Made by a program: the position numbers and the translations under genes. The notes below the pieces were generated by a model that worked only from the letters and a program-made list of their open reading frames with translations, ran no database searches and was not told the origin of the DNA. A stretch of 64,000 bases of DNA from Ardenticatenales bacterium (GTDB lineage: Bacteria; Chloroflexota; Anaerolineae; Promineifilales; Promineifilaceae): assembly GCA_020634515.1 (NCBI GenBank), contig JACKBL010000002.1, forward strand, positions 558,001-622,000. The letters run 5' to 3'. Positions 7,931 to 19,351 of this stretch are shown here, one piece after another (positions within the stretch are counted from its first letter, which is position 1; every line of letters starts with the position of its first letter).

Positions 7931-8944
7931 CTATACTTTTGGAGGGAGGACGAGGCCCATGATGCGCTTCATTTCCGCCAGTTTGGGCATGGCGATGGCG
8001 CGCGCCTGTTCCGCGCCGCGTAGCAGCAGCCGATCCAGTTCGGCGGGATCGCGCATCAGCTCGTGATAACGCTGTTGGATGGGGGCCAGGGTGTCCACGA
8101 CGACTTCCGCCACCTGCTTCTTCAGGTCGCCGTAGCCGCGCGCATGGGCAAAGTCGGCCAGCACGTCCGCCTCGCTCTTTCCCGTGATCGCTTTGTAGAT
8201 GCCGAGCAGATTGTTGACGCCTGCCTTTTCCGGGTCATCGGAGAAGGCGATTTCGTTGCCCGAATCGGTCACGGCGCGCTTGATGGAGCGCGTGATTTCC
8301 TTCGGATCGTCCAGCAGGCGCACGGCATGGCCGCGCACGTGGGCGTAGCTTTTGGACATCTTCACACCGGGGTCGTCTAGCCCCATCACGCGCGCGCCCA
8401 CCTCCGGTATTTTTGGCTCGGGCACGACGAAGAACTCCTCTTCGTAGAAGCTGTTGAATCGCTGGGCGATGTCGCGGGCCAGTTCGACATGCTGCTTCTG
8501 GTCGTCGCCGACGGGGACTTCGTGCGCGTCGTAGAGGAGGATGTCGCCGGCCATGAGGACGGGGTAATCGAGGAGGCCGGTGAGGACGCTTTCCTGCCGC
8601 GCCGATTTGTCTTTATACTGGGTCATGCGTTGCAGCCAGCCCAGCGGGGTGACGCAGTTGAGGAGCCAACAGGCTTCGGCGTGGGCGGTGACGTGGCTTT
8701 GGATGAAGAGGGTGCTTTGGTCGGGGTTAATGCCGGCAGCCAGCAGGACTGCTGCCAGAGATCGTGTCTGAAAACGCAGCTCCGCCGGGTCCTGCGGCAC
8801 GGTCAGGCTGTGCAAATCCACCACGCAGAAGAAGTTGACCTTTTCCCCCTGCTGCCGCACCCAATTACGCACCGCGCCCAGGTAGTTGCCCAGATGGATA
8901 TTTCCCGTTGGTTGAATTCCGCTAAAAACGATTTTTTTGTTCAT
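7931..8944 (-). CDS. trpS: Tryptophanyl-tRNA synthetase
   Basis: A class I synthetase that charges tRNA(Trp). The HIGH-type motif HLGN is at residues 17-20 and KMSKS at 195-199, with QRMTQYKDKS and the VGDDQKQHVELARDI segment between. The 337-residue length is normal. The ribosome-binding site is poor. The gene lies between trpE and trpG, so the synthetase and the biosynthetic enzymes appear to share the tRNA(Trp)-sensing T-box leader upstream of trpE. Confidence 0.96.
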   Translation of the reverse strand: MNKKIVFSGIQPTGNIHLGNYLGAVRNWVRQQGEKVNFFCVVDLHSLTVPQDPAELRFQTRSLAAVLLAAGINPDQSTLFIQSHVTAHAEACWLLNCVTPLGWLQRMTQYKDKSARQESVLTGLLDYPVLMAGDILLYDAHEVPVGDDQKQHVELARDIAQRFNSFYEEEFFVVPEPKIPEVGARVMGLDDPGVKMSKSYAHVRGHAVRLLDDPKEITRSIKRAVTDSGNEIAFSDDPEKAGVNNLLGIYKAITGKSEADVLADFAHARGYGDLKKQVAEVVVDTLAPIQQRYHELMRDPAELDRLLLRGAEQARAIAMPKLAEMKRIMGLVLPPKV

Positions 8945-9017
8945 GGCTTTTTTAGTTGATAGTTGACGGTTGATAGTTGGTGGTTGGTGGCGTCACTTGC
9001 CACTTGCCCCTCGCCCC

Positions 9018-10562
<1,545 letters not shown>

Positions 10563-10623
10563 TTTCGATGCAATCCTCCGCAGCCTGTCAGTTGGTGGTG
10601 GGTAGTGGGTGAGATGCCGGCAT

Positions 10624-10948
10624 AAACAAAAACGCCCTCATCCCGATCAGGGACGAGAGCGTGAATTCCCGTGGTGCCACCCTGGTTAGGTTGCCCGGGA
10701 TCAAAAATCGCGCCCGTGATGGCGCGAATCAAAACCCCAGCCAGCCTCACTCTTGTTGGTCCAGTCCGCGGACGAGACCTCAGCCCTGTAACGGGAGCGA
10801 CCCGGCCTGGGCTACTTGTCTTCGCCCAGGCAACTCCCTGGTCCATTCACCGACGGCGCTGTTGTTGGTCTTCCAGCCTACGAACCAACTCTCTGGAACC
10901 CGCTTTGCCGATTACTCTTCCAGTTCCGTGTTGTTGCTTTATAAAGTT
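10624..10948 (-). promoter_or_regulatory. T-box leader (Trp-specific) of the trp operon
   Basis: The minus-strand leader contains the T-box consensus AGGGTGGCACCACGG at 10683-10669. This is followed by a terminator hairpin at 10662-10632 (ACGCTCTCGTCCC pairing with GGGATGAGGGCGT) and a T-run to 10624. Upstream is a long Stem I-like region starting near 10930. A TGG triplet at 10845-10843, in the context GTGAATGGACC, is the likely specifier for tRNA(Trp). Uncharged tRNA would favour the antiterminator and permit trpE-trpS-trpG-trpD-trpC expression. The specifier loop is placed by inspection only. Confidence 0.88.
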
Positions 10949-10954
10949 GGGCAA

Positions 10955-10983
10955 AATATAGCATGGAGTCGCGTCCTTGTCAA
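10955..10983 (-). promoter_or_regulatory. Sigma-70-type promoter of the trp operon
   Basis: The -35 box TTGACA (10983-10978) and -10 box TATATT (10960-10955) are separated by exactly 17 nt. Transcription would start near 10948, just before the T-box structure. Confidence 0.85.
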
Positions 10984-11240
10984 AAGCGGGGTGTCTGGTC
11001 GGTGGGGGGACAGGCAGGGCAATATCTCCGCCGGGTTATTCCAAACTATAAACGCGGGGGTGCGCGGGGTTTTTGTTGACACCGTCATTTTTGTGGGGCG
11101 AATACTGTTCCGCGCCAGGGCGCTGCGCGCCCCGCCCTCGACTCGGGCGGAAACAACTTGTGTTCCCCGTATTTCTGTGAGAGGCAATGGGCTTATGGGT
11201 TATCAACAAAAGTTCCGCGCAGCCTAAACGCGGAAGCCCA

Positions 11241-11270
11241 TTGACAAACGGGGATAAATAGGCGTATTAT
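11241..11270 (+). promoter_or_regulatory. Sigma-70-type promoter of the structured RNA
   Basis: A perfect TTGACA (11241-11246) lies 18 nt before TATTAT (11265-11270). The predicted start near 11277-11278 leads directly into the folded RNA. No credible open reading frame follows. An inverted repeat CAATGGGCTT ... AAGCCCATTG lies just upstream, at about 11184-11243. Confidence 0.8.
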
Positions 11271-11277
11271 GTAGGCG

Positions 11278-11487
11278 ATTACAGTCCATAGTGCCCCAGA
11301 TGCACAAGGGACTGGCAGCACAAAGAGGCGGTCTTTGAGTTTCCACTAGTGTGCCCGCTTGCTTTCGATGTCGAGGGAAGCACCCGATCGAAGCCAACTT
11401 CTGTCATCGGCCACCAAGAAACTCCCCTACATACAATCGCCTGCTTTGCTGCCACGAAGGTTCCTTGTCCCCATCTGGGGCTTTTTT
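11278..11487 (+). ncRNA. ssrS: Candidate 6S-like structured RNA
   Basis: The roughly 210-nt transcript would fold into one long interrupted hairpin. GCCCCAGATG (11293-11302) pairs with CATCTGGGGC (11472-11481), ACAAGG with CCTTGT (11463-11468), GGCAGCA with TGCTGCC (11447-11453), GGCG with CGCC (11438-11441), and GAGTTTC (11337-11343) with GAAACTC (11418-11424). A 20-25 nt bubble then opens on both strands before an apical stem TTCGAT/ATCGAA (11364-11369, 11387-11392). A T6 run follows the closing stem. Size, central bubble and strong promoter fit 6S RNA, the RNA polymerase decoy. The family assignment is an inference from architecture. Confidence 0.6.
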
Positions 11488-11584
11488 GTTTGCCCTGCCG
11501 TGTAGGATGCTTTTCACCTGCGGCCATTTCTTACAACATTTCCGTTGCGCCCGCCAAAGTGGGCCGTTCCTCCCGCCTGATGGT

Positions 11585-12160
11585 TTATTCTTCCGGCAGG
11601 ACGCGGGCGAAAAGCAGGGTGTCGCGCAGGCTGCCATCAACGGCGCGCTCATGGCAGCGCAAGGTGGCTTCCAGTTCGTAGCCGGCGCGGTAGGCGACGG
11701 CGGCGCTGGCTTTGTTACGCGCGTCGCAGCGAATCTCCACGCGCCTGGCTCCTAAAACGCCAAAAGCAAAGTCGGTGATGGCGTTGACGGCTTCCGTGAC
11801 GTATCCCTGCCCCTCAAACTGCGTGCGCACCCAGTAACCAATTTCAAATCGAGGGATGGTCCAGTTAACGCGGTGCAGACCGCTGCCGGCAACATACACA
11901 TCCGTGCCGCGCAAAAAGCAGAGCAGTTGCAGGTCCCTGCGCTCCACAAAGGCGGCATGGGAGCGGCGAACGAACGTTTCCGTCTCCGCCACCGTATGTG
12001 GATGGGGCGACTGCGCCCAATCCATCCACACCTGCAATCTCGGCCACGACTCCACGATGGCCGCATTCACCGCTGTGCCATCTCCCGGACGCGGGGCGCG
12101 AATTGTCAATCGTTCCGTTTCTATCTGATCAGGAAAATCACGCAAAATGTCAGGTGTCAC
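11585..12160 (-). CDS. GNAT acetyltransferase, RimJ/RimL type
   Basis: A 191-residue acetyl-CoA-dependent N-acetyltransferase of the RimJ/RimL branch, whose members acetylate ribosomal protein N-termini or other amines. It opens with ETERLTIRAPRPGDG and has the acetyl-CoA region FEIGYWVRTQFEGQGYVTEA, where the usual R/Q-x-x-G-x-G/A loop reads QFEGQGY, followed by RVEIRCDARNKASAAVAYRAGY. The substrate cannot be read. It stands alone between the candidate 6S RNA (convergent) and a repeat-rich gap. Confidence 0.88.
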   Translation of the reverse strand: MTPDILRDFPDQIETERLTIRAPRPGDGTAVNAAIVESWPRLQVWMDWAQSPHPHTVAETETFVRRSHAAFVERRDLQLLCFLRGTDVYVAGSGLHRVNWTIPRFEIGYWVRTQFEGQGYVTEAVNAITDFAFGVLGARRVEIRCDARNKASAAVAYRAGYELEATLRCHERAVDGSLRDTLLFARVLPEE

Positions 12161-12257
12161 GATTCGTCTCCGAAGGGGAAGGGGTGATAATGGACTCAGG
12201 CGTAGCAGACAGGCTGAAAACGCGCGAGCCAGTTTGACGGCGCGGTGCGCGGAAAAG

Positions 12258-12293
12258 GCGCATCCGTTAATAAAGGCTTCGCTCGGGAATTGA
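12258..12293. repeat. Inverted repeat GCGCATCCGT/ACGGATGCGC
   Basis: A perfect 10-bp stem with a 16-nt loop in the 421-bp gap 12161-12581. I found only one copy. The rest of that gap is filled by R6 and R5 repeat copies, and I see no gene in it. Confidence 0.6.
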
Positions 12294-12357
12294 CGGATGC
12301 GCGGGAAGGGTTCTGATGTATTGGAAAGTCCAAAGCTTGTTCCGAGCGAACCCTAAG

Positions 12358-12450
12358 GACTGACGATGAAATAAAGTACGGAATGGCATCGTCAGTTTGC
12401 AGGAACGGTCAGGAAACAACGTCGTTGTCTTATTTGATTTCCGTTACTAA
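12358..12450 (+). repeat. R6 palindromic repeat, copy 1
   Basis: It has two nested hairpins: GACTGACGATG with CATCGTCAGTTT, and AACGG...GACAAC-like arms with GTTGTC...TTTCCGTT. A close copy lies at 15814-15905 and a diverged one at 58031-58120. It is directly followed by an R5 copy. Confidence 0.8.
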
Positions 12451-12464
12451 GGACAGCCGCAGTT

Positions 12465-12547
12465 AGTGGCGGTCCGTAATGAAGTTCGCGGAAACGCGCG
12501 GATAGTGACTATCCATGATAGCTTATCAGCAACCGTCCGCAAAAAGT
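12465..12547 (+). repeat. R5 palindromic repeat, copy 1
   Basis: The family pattern is AGTGGCnGnCCGnAATnAAGTT, then GCGGAAA, then CAACCGTCCG near the right end. Other copies are at 20625-20692 and 56165-56249, and an inverted one at 15721-15810. It lies just beyond the 3' end of the glycosidase gene. Confidence 0.75.
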
Positions 12548-12581
12548 GGGCGTGCCTCGAACCCATGCGAGAGAAGGCGTT

Positions 12582-14636
12582 TTAATTGCCGCCGGTCACC
12601 AGTGGCAGGAAGGCGCCGGGGACCAGGTTGGAGGGCGCGACGGTTTGCGTCACCGCATCGCTGACGTTATTGGCCCGGTCGCGGGCAGTGAGGGTGAACG
12701 TGTAGCTGGCCTGCGGGTCGCCCGTGTACATGGCGGACGTATCTGTGGTGTCTTGCAGCCACAATTGGGGCGCGCCATCGTTTTCGGCCACCAGTATCAC
12801 GTAATCCTGCACGCCGCTGCCCAGGTTGTCATCTCCCGACCAGCTTAGGTTAATGGTGGCGCCTACGCGGGAGATGGACAGAGAAACCACCGGGGCGCGG
12901 CGGTCCGTCTCGATGACGATAAGGGGACGTCCGCCAATGGGGTAGAGGGCGGGGTCCCAATCGGCCGGCTTGTTCTGGTTGGTGGCGGCGGGCAAGGTGA
13001 GCGTGTAAAAGCCATCAACGGCGGTGAGCATCTGCGTGACACCGTCTGGTGTGATTAGCAGGGCGCTGTCGGCGGCGGCGGGCAGTTGGGCCACTTCCGT
13101 TTCGCCGAAGCGTGCCCAGAGGCCGACGATGCGCTCGCCGCTGCTGGGGCGGTAGAAGGCAATCCACTCTTGCGGACCGTTGTATGGGTCTTCGCTGCCG
13201 GGGCGTTCGCGCCACAAGGGTTCCACGTCTTGCACATAGGTGGTGAGAATGCGATAGGTGGCGTTATTTTGGCGCGGCGATTCGGGGGTGGGGTGCTGCG
13301 TGAAACAGGCGGCGTCCGTGGGGTTGCTGAAGAGGCCGTTGGCGTCCCCGGCGCATGGTTTGGTGGGGTCGCTGATTAACATGCCGTTGGCGTCGCACAA
13401 TTCGCCGTTGTGGGGCGGGAAATCGGTGCCGCGCGGCTGGTTGCCGCAGCCATCGTAAAGCTGGAAGTGGAAGATGGCGTCCGCGCCGGCATACATGGCG
13501 TAGAAGGCGCTCTGGATGATGAAGTCGGCTTGCTCGCTGAGGGTGGCGCGGTAGGGGCTGGTTTGGTCCCAGACGGGGCCGGGGTAGTCGTTCCAGGCGG
13601 GGACGCCTGTTTCGTTGAGCCAGATGGGTTTGTTCAGGCCGTGCGCGCCGAGGGAATTGCCGGCACGAAATACATGATACCACGACTGCCAGGCGTAATA
13701 ATAGCTATGCGTCGCCAGGATGTCGTGGAAATAACCGTTGTTCGCCGCCAGCGGGTCCGCGTCGTAGATGTCCAGCACATTTTCGTAGAAATTCAGCAAA
13801 TCCCCGGAGAAATTGTTCGCCAGCCCGCCAAACAACACCTGCGCCGAGTCGTCCACCGTCTTGGCTGCCAGATAGCCGACTTTGAGCAGGCGGGCATAGT
13901 CCGCCACGCTGCCGTCCCAGAAGCTGGGCAGGTCTGGTTCGTTCCACATTTCCCAATGGGTGATGCCGACGCCGTCCGGCCAGCCGTTGGCCTGCGCCAG
14001 AATGCCATCCGGTTTGTATCGTTTGATGGCGGCGGAGACGAAGTTGGCCCATTTGTTGTCGGGGTTGATGGTTTTGCCCGGTCCGGGGATGTCCGTGCCG
14101 TCGGTGAAGATGGGTTCGTAGAGGCCGACGGGGGTGGCGGTTTGGGGCGCGGTGAGGGAGAGGGGACCTGCCGGCATTTCCGCCGGTGATGGCGTCAACG
14201 GAAAAGTAGCGAGGCCGCCCGTGAGGTAAAAACCGGGGGTTCCGAGGAGAATAGCGTCGATTTGCAGCCCATGGGCCAGGTCGGCGATGATGGTGGCGTC
14301 TTGCGCGCTCCAGTTGAATTGCCCCGGATTTTGTTCGATATTGTACCAGTAAAGGGGCCACCGGTTCCAGCGCGCGCCGGTAGAGAGGGCGTTGGCGTAT
14401 TGCTGGTCGTCGGCGGGGTCTTCGGCGGAACTCATGAAGTTGACGCCGTAGAGGGGGCCGGTGCTGTCGGTGGTGGCGGGGAGGAATTGGGCGGGAGATG
14501 CCGGCATTTCCGCCACACCCCCGCCGCCTACCCATCGCGCCCCACTGCTGCCCCGCGCCCCACTCACCCGCCCCGCGCCCCACGTTGCTCCCAGGAGCGT
14601 GACACCCAGAATGAACCACAGCACTATTCTTTTCAT
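12582..14636 (-). CDS. Secreted clan GH-A glycoside hydrolase-like protein
   Basis: A 684-residue exported protein with a signal peptide (MKRIVLWFILGVTLLGATWG). It is followed by a TIM-barrel-like domain resembling GH39/GH5 enzymes. The likely acid/base is Glu233 in HWEMWNEPD and the likely nucleophile is Glu342 in IWLNETG. The C-terminal part (about 560-684) contains beta-sandwich segments such as VSLSISRVGATINLSW, and ends GAFLPLVTGGN. The ATG follows GAGGAAATAACG. An R4 repeat copy begins 12 nt upstream of this start, directly next to the ribosome-binding site. The substrate is unknown. Confidence 0.82.
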   Translation of the reverse strand: MKRIVLWFILGVTLLGATWGAGRVSGARGSSGARWVGGGGVAEMPASPAQFLPATTDSTGPLYGVNFMSSAEDPADDQQYANALSTGARWNRWPLYWYNIEQNPGQFNWSAQDATIIADLAHGLQIDAILLGTPGFYLTGGLATFPLTPSPAEMPAGPLSLTAPQTATPVGLYEPIFTDGTDIPGPGKTINPDNKWANFVSAAIKRYKPDGILAQANGWPDGVGITHWEMWNEPDLPSFWDGSVADYARLLKVGYLAAKTVDDSAQVLFGGLANNFSGDLLNFYENVLDIYDADPLAANNGYFHDILATHSYYYAWQSWYHVFRAGNSLGAHGLNKPIWLNETGVPAWNDYPGPVWDQTSPYRATLSEQADFIIQSAFYAMYAGADAIFHFQLYDGCGNQPRGTDFPPHNGELCDANGMLISDPTKPCAGDANGLFSNPTDAACFTQHPTPESPRQNNATYRILTTYVQDVEPLWRERPGSEDPYNGPQEWIAFYRPSSGERIVGLWARFGETEVAQLPAAADSALLITPDGVTQMLTAVDGFYTLTLPAATNQNKPADWDPALYPIGGRPLIVIETDRRAPVVSLSISRVGATINLSWSGDDNLGSGVQDYVILVAENDGAPQLWLQDTTDTSAMYTGDPQASYTFTLTARDRANNVSDAVTQTVAPSNLVPGAFLPLVTGGN

Positions 14637-14648
14637 CGTTATTTCCTC

Positions 14649-14697
14649 GTAACTGCTAAGCCCGATTGGTCCAATCTCCAGAGCGCGTTAGTAGTTG
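14649..14697 (-). repeat. R4 palindromic repeat, copy A (short form)
   Basis: It begins GTAACTGCTAAGCC, has a collapsed centre GATTGGTCCAATC and ends in GCGTTAGTAGTTGC. Compared with copy B (44529-44601), the region between the inner inverted repeats is missing. It abuts the ribosome-binding site of the glycosidase gene. Confidence 0.8.
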
Positions 14698-14734
14698 CAT
14701 TTCCTCGTTTTATAACGAGAGACTACAGCCTGCA

Positions 14735-15667
14735 TCATCCCAGAATAGCGTTGACTTCCTCCAACTCCGCGGACGTTAACGCCCAATCGGCTGCCCCCGC
14801 ATTTTGCCGTATCTGCGACACCTTTGTCGCGCCGGAAATCACCGAACTCACTTGTGGTTGCGCCAGCAGCCAGGCGTGCGCCAATGCCCCCATGGTCCGC
14901 CCGCGACTCTCCGCCCACGCCGTCAGCTTCTCCACGGCCGTGTAATTGGCGTCCGTCATGTACCCCTGGACGTAGGCGCTCCCTTCGCCGCGAGAGCCGG
15001 CGGGCGCGGGTTCGTCGCGCTTGTATTTGCCCGTCAGGAAACCGCCCGCCAGGGGGAAGTAGGGGAGAATGCCCACCCCGTATGCGTTGCAGTACGGGAT
15101 CATTTCCTTCTCTAGCTCTCGCTCCAGCATGTGGTAGTGGGGTTGAATGGTGACGAAGGGGGACCAGCCGCGCATTTCGGCCAACAGGTTGGCCCGCGCC
15201 AGTTGCCAGGCGGCGAACCCGGACGCGCCCACGTAGCGCACTTTGCCGGCACGCACCAGATCGTCCAGCGCGCGCAAGGTTTCTTCAATGGGCGTGCCGG
15301 CATCCCAGCGATGAATCTGGTACAGATCAATGTGGTCGCTTTGCAGGCGGCGCAAACTGTCCTCAACCGCGTTAAAGATGTGATAGCGGGACGCACCGCG
15401 ATCGTTCGGACCTTCGCCCATTTTGCCGAATACTTTGGTTGCCAGGACAACCTGCTGCCACCGCCCCTTGAGGGCTACACCCAGCGTTTCTTCCGAGCGT
15501 CCTTTTTGATACACGTCGGCGGTGTCAATGAAGTTGACGCCCATATCCAGCGCCGCATCGATGATGTCGTTGACGCCCTGCTGGTCTACTTTGCCGCCAA
15601 ACTGGTTTGTGCCCAAACCGATGACGGATACAAGGACGCCGGAGTTGCCTAAGGGACGATAATTCAT
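14735..15667 (-). CDS. Aldo/keto reductase
   Basis: A 310-residue NAD(P)H-dependent oxidoreductase with a TIM-barrel fold. The catalytic tetrad is complete: Asp48 and Tyr53 in NFIDTADVY, Lys78 in LATKVFGK and His119 in LYQIHRWD. The cofactor end reads VISGATKVSQIRQNAGA. GGAGACCCTC precedes the ATG. The sequence resembles the YajO/Tas-like or potassium-channel-beta-like groups, which does not settle the substrate. It is monocistronic, with an R5 repeat 54 bp upstream. Confidence 0.92.
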   Translation of the reverse strand: MNYRPLGNSGVLVSVIGLGTNQFGGKVDQQGVNDIIDAALDMGVNFIDTADVYQKGRSEETLGVALKGRWQQVVLATKVFGKMGEGPNDRGASRYHIFNAVEDSLRRLQSDHIDLYQIHRWDAGTPIEETLRALDDLVRAGKVRYVGASGFAAWQLARANLLAEMRGWSPFVTIQPHYHMLERELEKEMIPYCNAYGVGILPYFPLAGGFLTGKYKRDEPAPAGSRGEGSAYVQGYMTDANYTAVEKLTAWAESRGRTMGALAHAWLLAQPQVSSVISGATKVSQIRQNAGAADWALTSAELEEVNAILG

Positions 15668-15720
15668 GAGGGTCTCCTGGTGGGGCGAGTTTCTAACTCA
15701 CGTGAAAAAAGTTGATAGAC

Positions 15721-15810
15721 GGACGGTTACTGCCAAGCATTTCAAGATAGCCGCTATCCAAGATAGCCGCTGCCCGCACGTTTCCGCTAGTTCAATTGCG
15801 GACGGTCACT
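15721..15810 (-). repeat. R5 palindromic repeat, copy 2 (inverted)
   Basis: It reads GGACGGTTAC at the left and GCGGACGGTCACT at the right, the reverse complement of the family pattern, with an internal GATAGCCGCTATC-type hairpin. It lies directly beside R6 copy 2. Confidence 0.75.
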
Positions 15811-15813
15811 TAA

Positions 15814-15905
15814 GACTGACGATGGTATAGAGTACGGAATGGCATCGTCAGTTTGAAGGAACGGAAAGGAGACAACTTCGTTGTCTTATTTGATTTCCGT
15901 TCCTT
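15814..15905 (+). repeat. R6 palindromic repeat, copy 2
   Basis: GACTGACGATG and CATCGTCAGTTT form the first hairpin. AACGGAAA...GACAAC, TTC, GTTGTC...TTTCCGTT form the second. Its right end touches the stop codon of the cbpA-like gene (15906-15904), so it may also act as that gene's transcript end. Confidence 0.8.
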
Positions 15906-16857
15906 AGTCGGCGGGGTGTGGCTCGGCGTGGAGGGCCTGAAGCTGGCGGAACAGGGCGCGTTCGGCTTCGCTGAGGTGCTGTGGAAGTTCGACCTGGATG
16001 GTGACGTACAGGTTGCCGCGTTGGTCGGGGTGATTGAGGACGGGCATACCCTGCCCGGTGATGCGGAAGACGCGCCCGTTTTGGGTTTCGGCGGGGATGG
16101 TGAGCGTGCCGACATGGTCCAGGGTGGGCACTTCCACTTTGCCGCCGAGGATGGCCGTATACAGACTGACGTTGACCACTTCGTAGAGATCGTCGCCGCG
16201 CCGTTCAAACTGGGCATGGGGGAGTTCCTGGATATTGATGTAGAGATTGCCGGCAGGGCCGCCGCCCGCGCCCGGCGCACCGCCCCCCTTCACACGAATG
16301 CGGGAACCGGTTTTTACCCCTCGCGGAATCTTCACCTGGGCGGTCGTGCCGTCCATCTTCTTCACCTGGCGCGTCGTGCCATTCTGTGCTTCTTCCAGGG
16401 TCACTTCCACAGTCACTTCCACATTTTGGCCTCGTTGCGGACGTGCCTGAAAACCGCCCCGTTGCTGTCCACCCAGGTTGCCAAACAGGAAGTCAAAAAA
16501 GCTGGAGTTTCCGCTGTCCTGGCCACCAAAGCCGCGTAAAATGCTCTCCAGGTCCTCCATATTCACCCGCGTGCCGCCCTGGCGGGCATACTGCGACCAG
16601 AAATCATCGGGTCGCCCGCCCATGCGTTGGAACTGCTGCCACTGCGAGCCAAACTGGTCGTACTTCTGCCGCTTCTCCGGGTCGGAGAGGACTTCATAGG
16701 CTTCGTTGATTTGCTTGAAGCGTTCTTCCGCCGACTTGTTGTCCGGGTTGACATCAGGGTGATACTGGCGCGCCAGTTTGCGGTACGCCTTTTTGATTTC
16801 GTCCTGGCTGGCTGTCTTGCTCACGCCCAATGCCTGATAGTAATCACGATATTCCAT
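15904..16857 (-). CDS. CbpA-like DnaJ co-chaperone (no zinc finger)
   Basis: A J-domain protein of 317 residues that would stimulate DnaK ATPase activity. The J domain spans residues 1-70 with HPD at 33-35. A Gly/Phe-rich linker follows, then a peptide-binding region with VTVEVTLEEAQNGTTRQV and two beta-barrel-type repeats. The four CxxCxGxG zinc motifs of classical DnaJ are absent, as in CbpA. It lies about 290 bp downstream of dnaK on the same strand, after a strong terminator, so it probably has its own promoter. Confidence 0.93.
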   Translation of the reverse strand: MEYRDYYQALGVSKTASQDEIKKAYRKLARQYHPDVNPDNKSAEERFKQINEAYEVLSDPEKRQKYDQFGSQWQQFQRMGGRPDDFWSQYARQGGTRVNMEDLESILRGFGGQDSGNSSFFDFLFGNLGGQQRGGFQARPQRGQNVEVTVEVTLEEAQNGTTRQVKKMDGTTAQVKIPRGVKTGSRIRVKGGGAPGAGGGPAGNLYINIQELPHAQFERRGDDLYEVVNVSLYTAILGGKVEVPTLDHVGTLTIPAETQNGRVFRITGQGMPVLNHPDQRGNLYVTIQVELPQHLSEAERALFRQLQALHAEPHPAD

Positions 16858-17079
16858 GCAACTGCTCCATACTTTGTCTTTTCGCTGGCCTTTGGTGGTC
16901 GTGTACGCAATATGGCATCAACGGCACCCTATCAGGCCACACCATATTAGAATAACACAGTTCCGTATCAAAACTATTAGAATACGATTTACGCGTGGCG
17001 ATGTTAAAAGACGGGCGCAGTTTTCACAACTGCGGTGGTTTGGCAAGTGCGTCGCTCCCATGGGAACTCTGGAAATGAA

Positions 17080-17105
17080 AACCGCGGACCCAAAGGTCCG
17101 CGGTT
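17080..17105 (-). terminator. Intrinsic terminator of dnaK
   Basis: A perfect 11-bp stem, AACCGCGGACC and GGTCCGCGGTT, with a 4-nt loop. It is followed on the minus strand by TTCATTT and lies 47 nt after the dnaK stop. Confidence 0.85.
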
Positions 17106-17151
17106 GGCGTTATTGTGATGATCCGTCGAACAGGGCGCCGACCGGTGTGCA

Positions 17152-19050
<1,899 letters not shown>

Positions 19051-19272
19051 TTTATCCTCCTCGGAGAATCAGGATTGTTCGTCCTGTTGGTTGACATTCT
19101 TCGCAGCAGGCTGGATGCGGGGGGGATTGTGCCGGCATTTGCGCTGCCTCTTCTCTTGTACTCTACTCATCCTATGCCAGGCGCGTAAAAAACATATATG
19201 ACCCGTGTTAGCGTTGCGTATGAAATGGAGAAGTAGCGAGTGGCTGCCGCAGAAGCGGATTTGAGAAAAGAG

Positions 19273-19309
19273 AGACGGCTCTCCCAACGTTGTAGCAGGA
19301 GAGCCGTCT
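19273..19309 (-). terminator. Intrinsic terminator downstream of the first hsp20
   Basis: A perfect 12-bp stem AGACGGCTCTCC/GGAGAGCCGTCT, followed on the minus strand by CTCTTTTC. It lies 43 nt past the hsp20 stop. The rest of the 19051-19272 gap holds the dnaK upstream region, in which I see no clear promoter. Confidence 0.85.
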
Positions 19310-19351
19310 TTACCGGGCGATGTTGTCGCCGTTATCAAACTCGTGCAGCCG

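Noticed and set aside
10661..11227. 188-codon open frame on the plus strand
   Set aside because: It crosses the T-box (antisense), the trp promoter and the spacer before the structured RNA. There is no ribosome-binding site and no recognisable protein.
19051..19272. Possible CIRCE/HrcA or sigma-32 control site upstream of dnaK
   Set aside because: No TTAGCACTC-N9-GAGTGCTAA repeat and no CTTGAA/CCCCAT promoter pair could be found.
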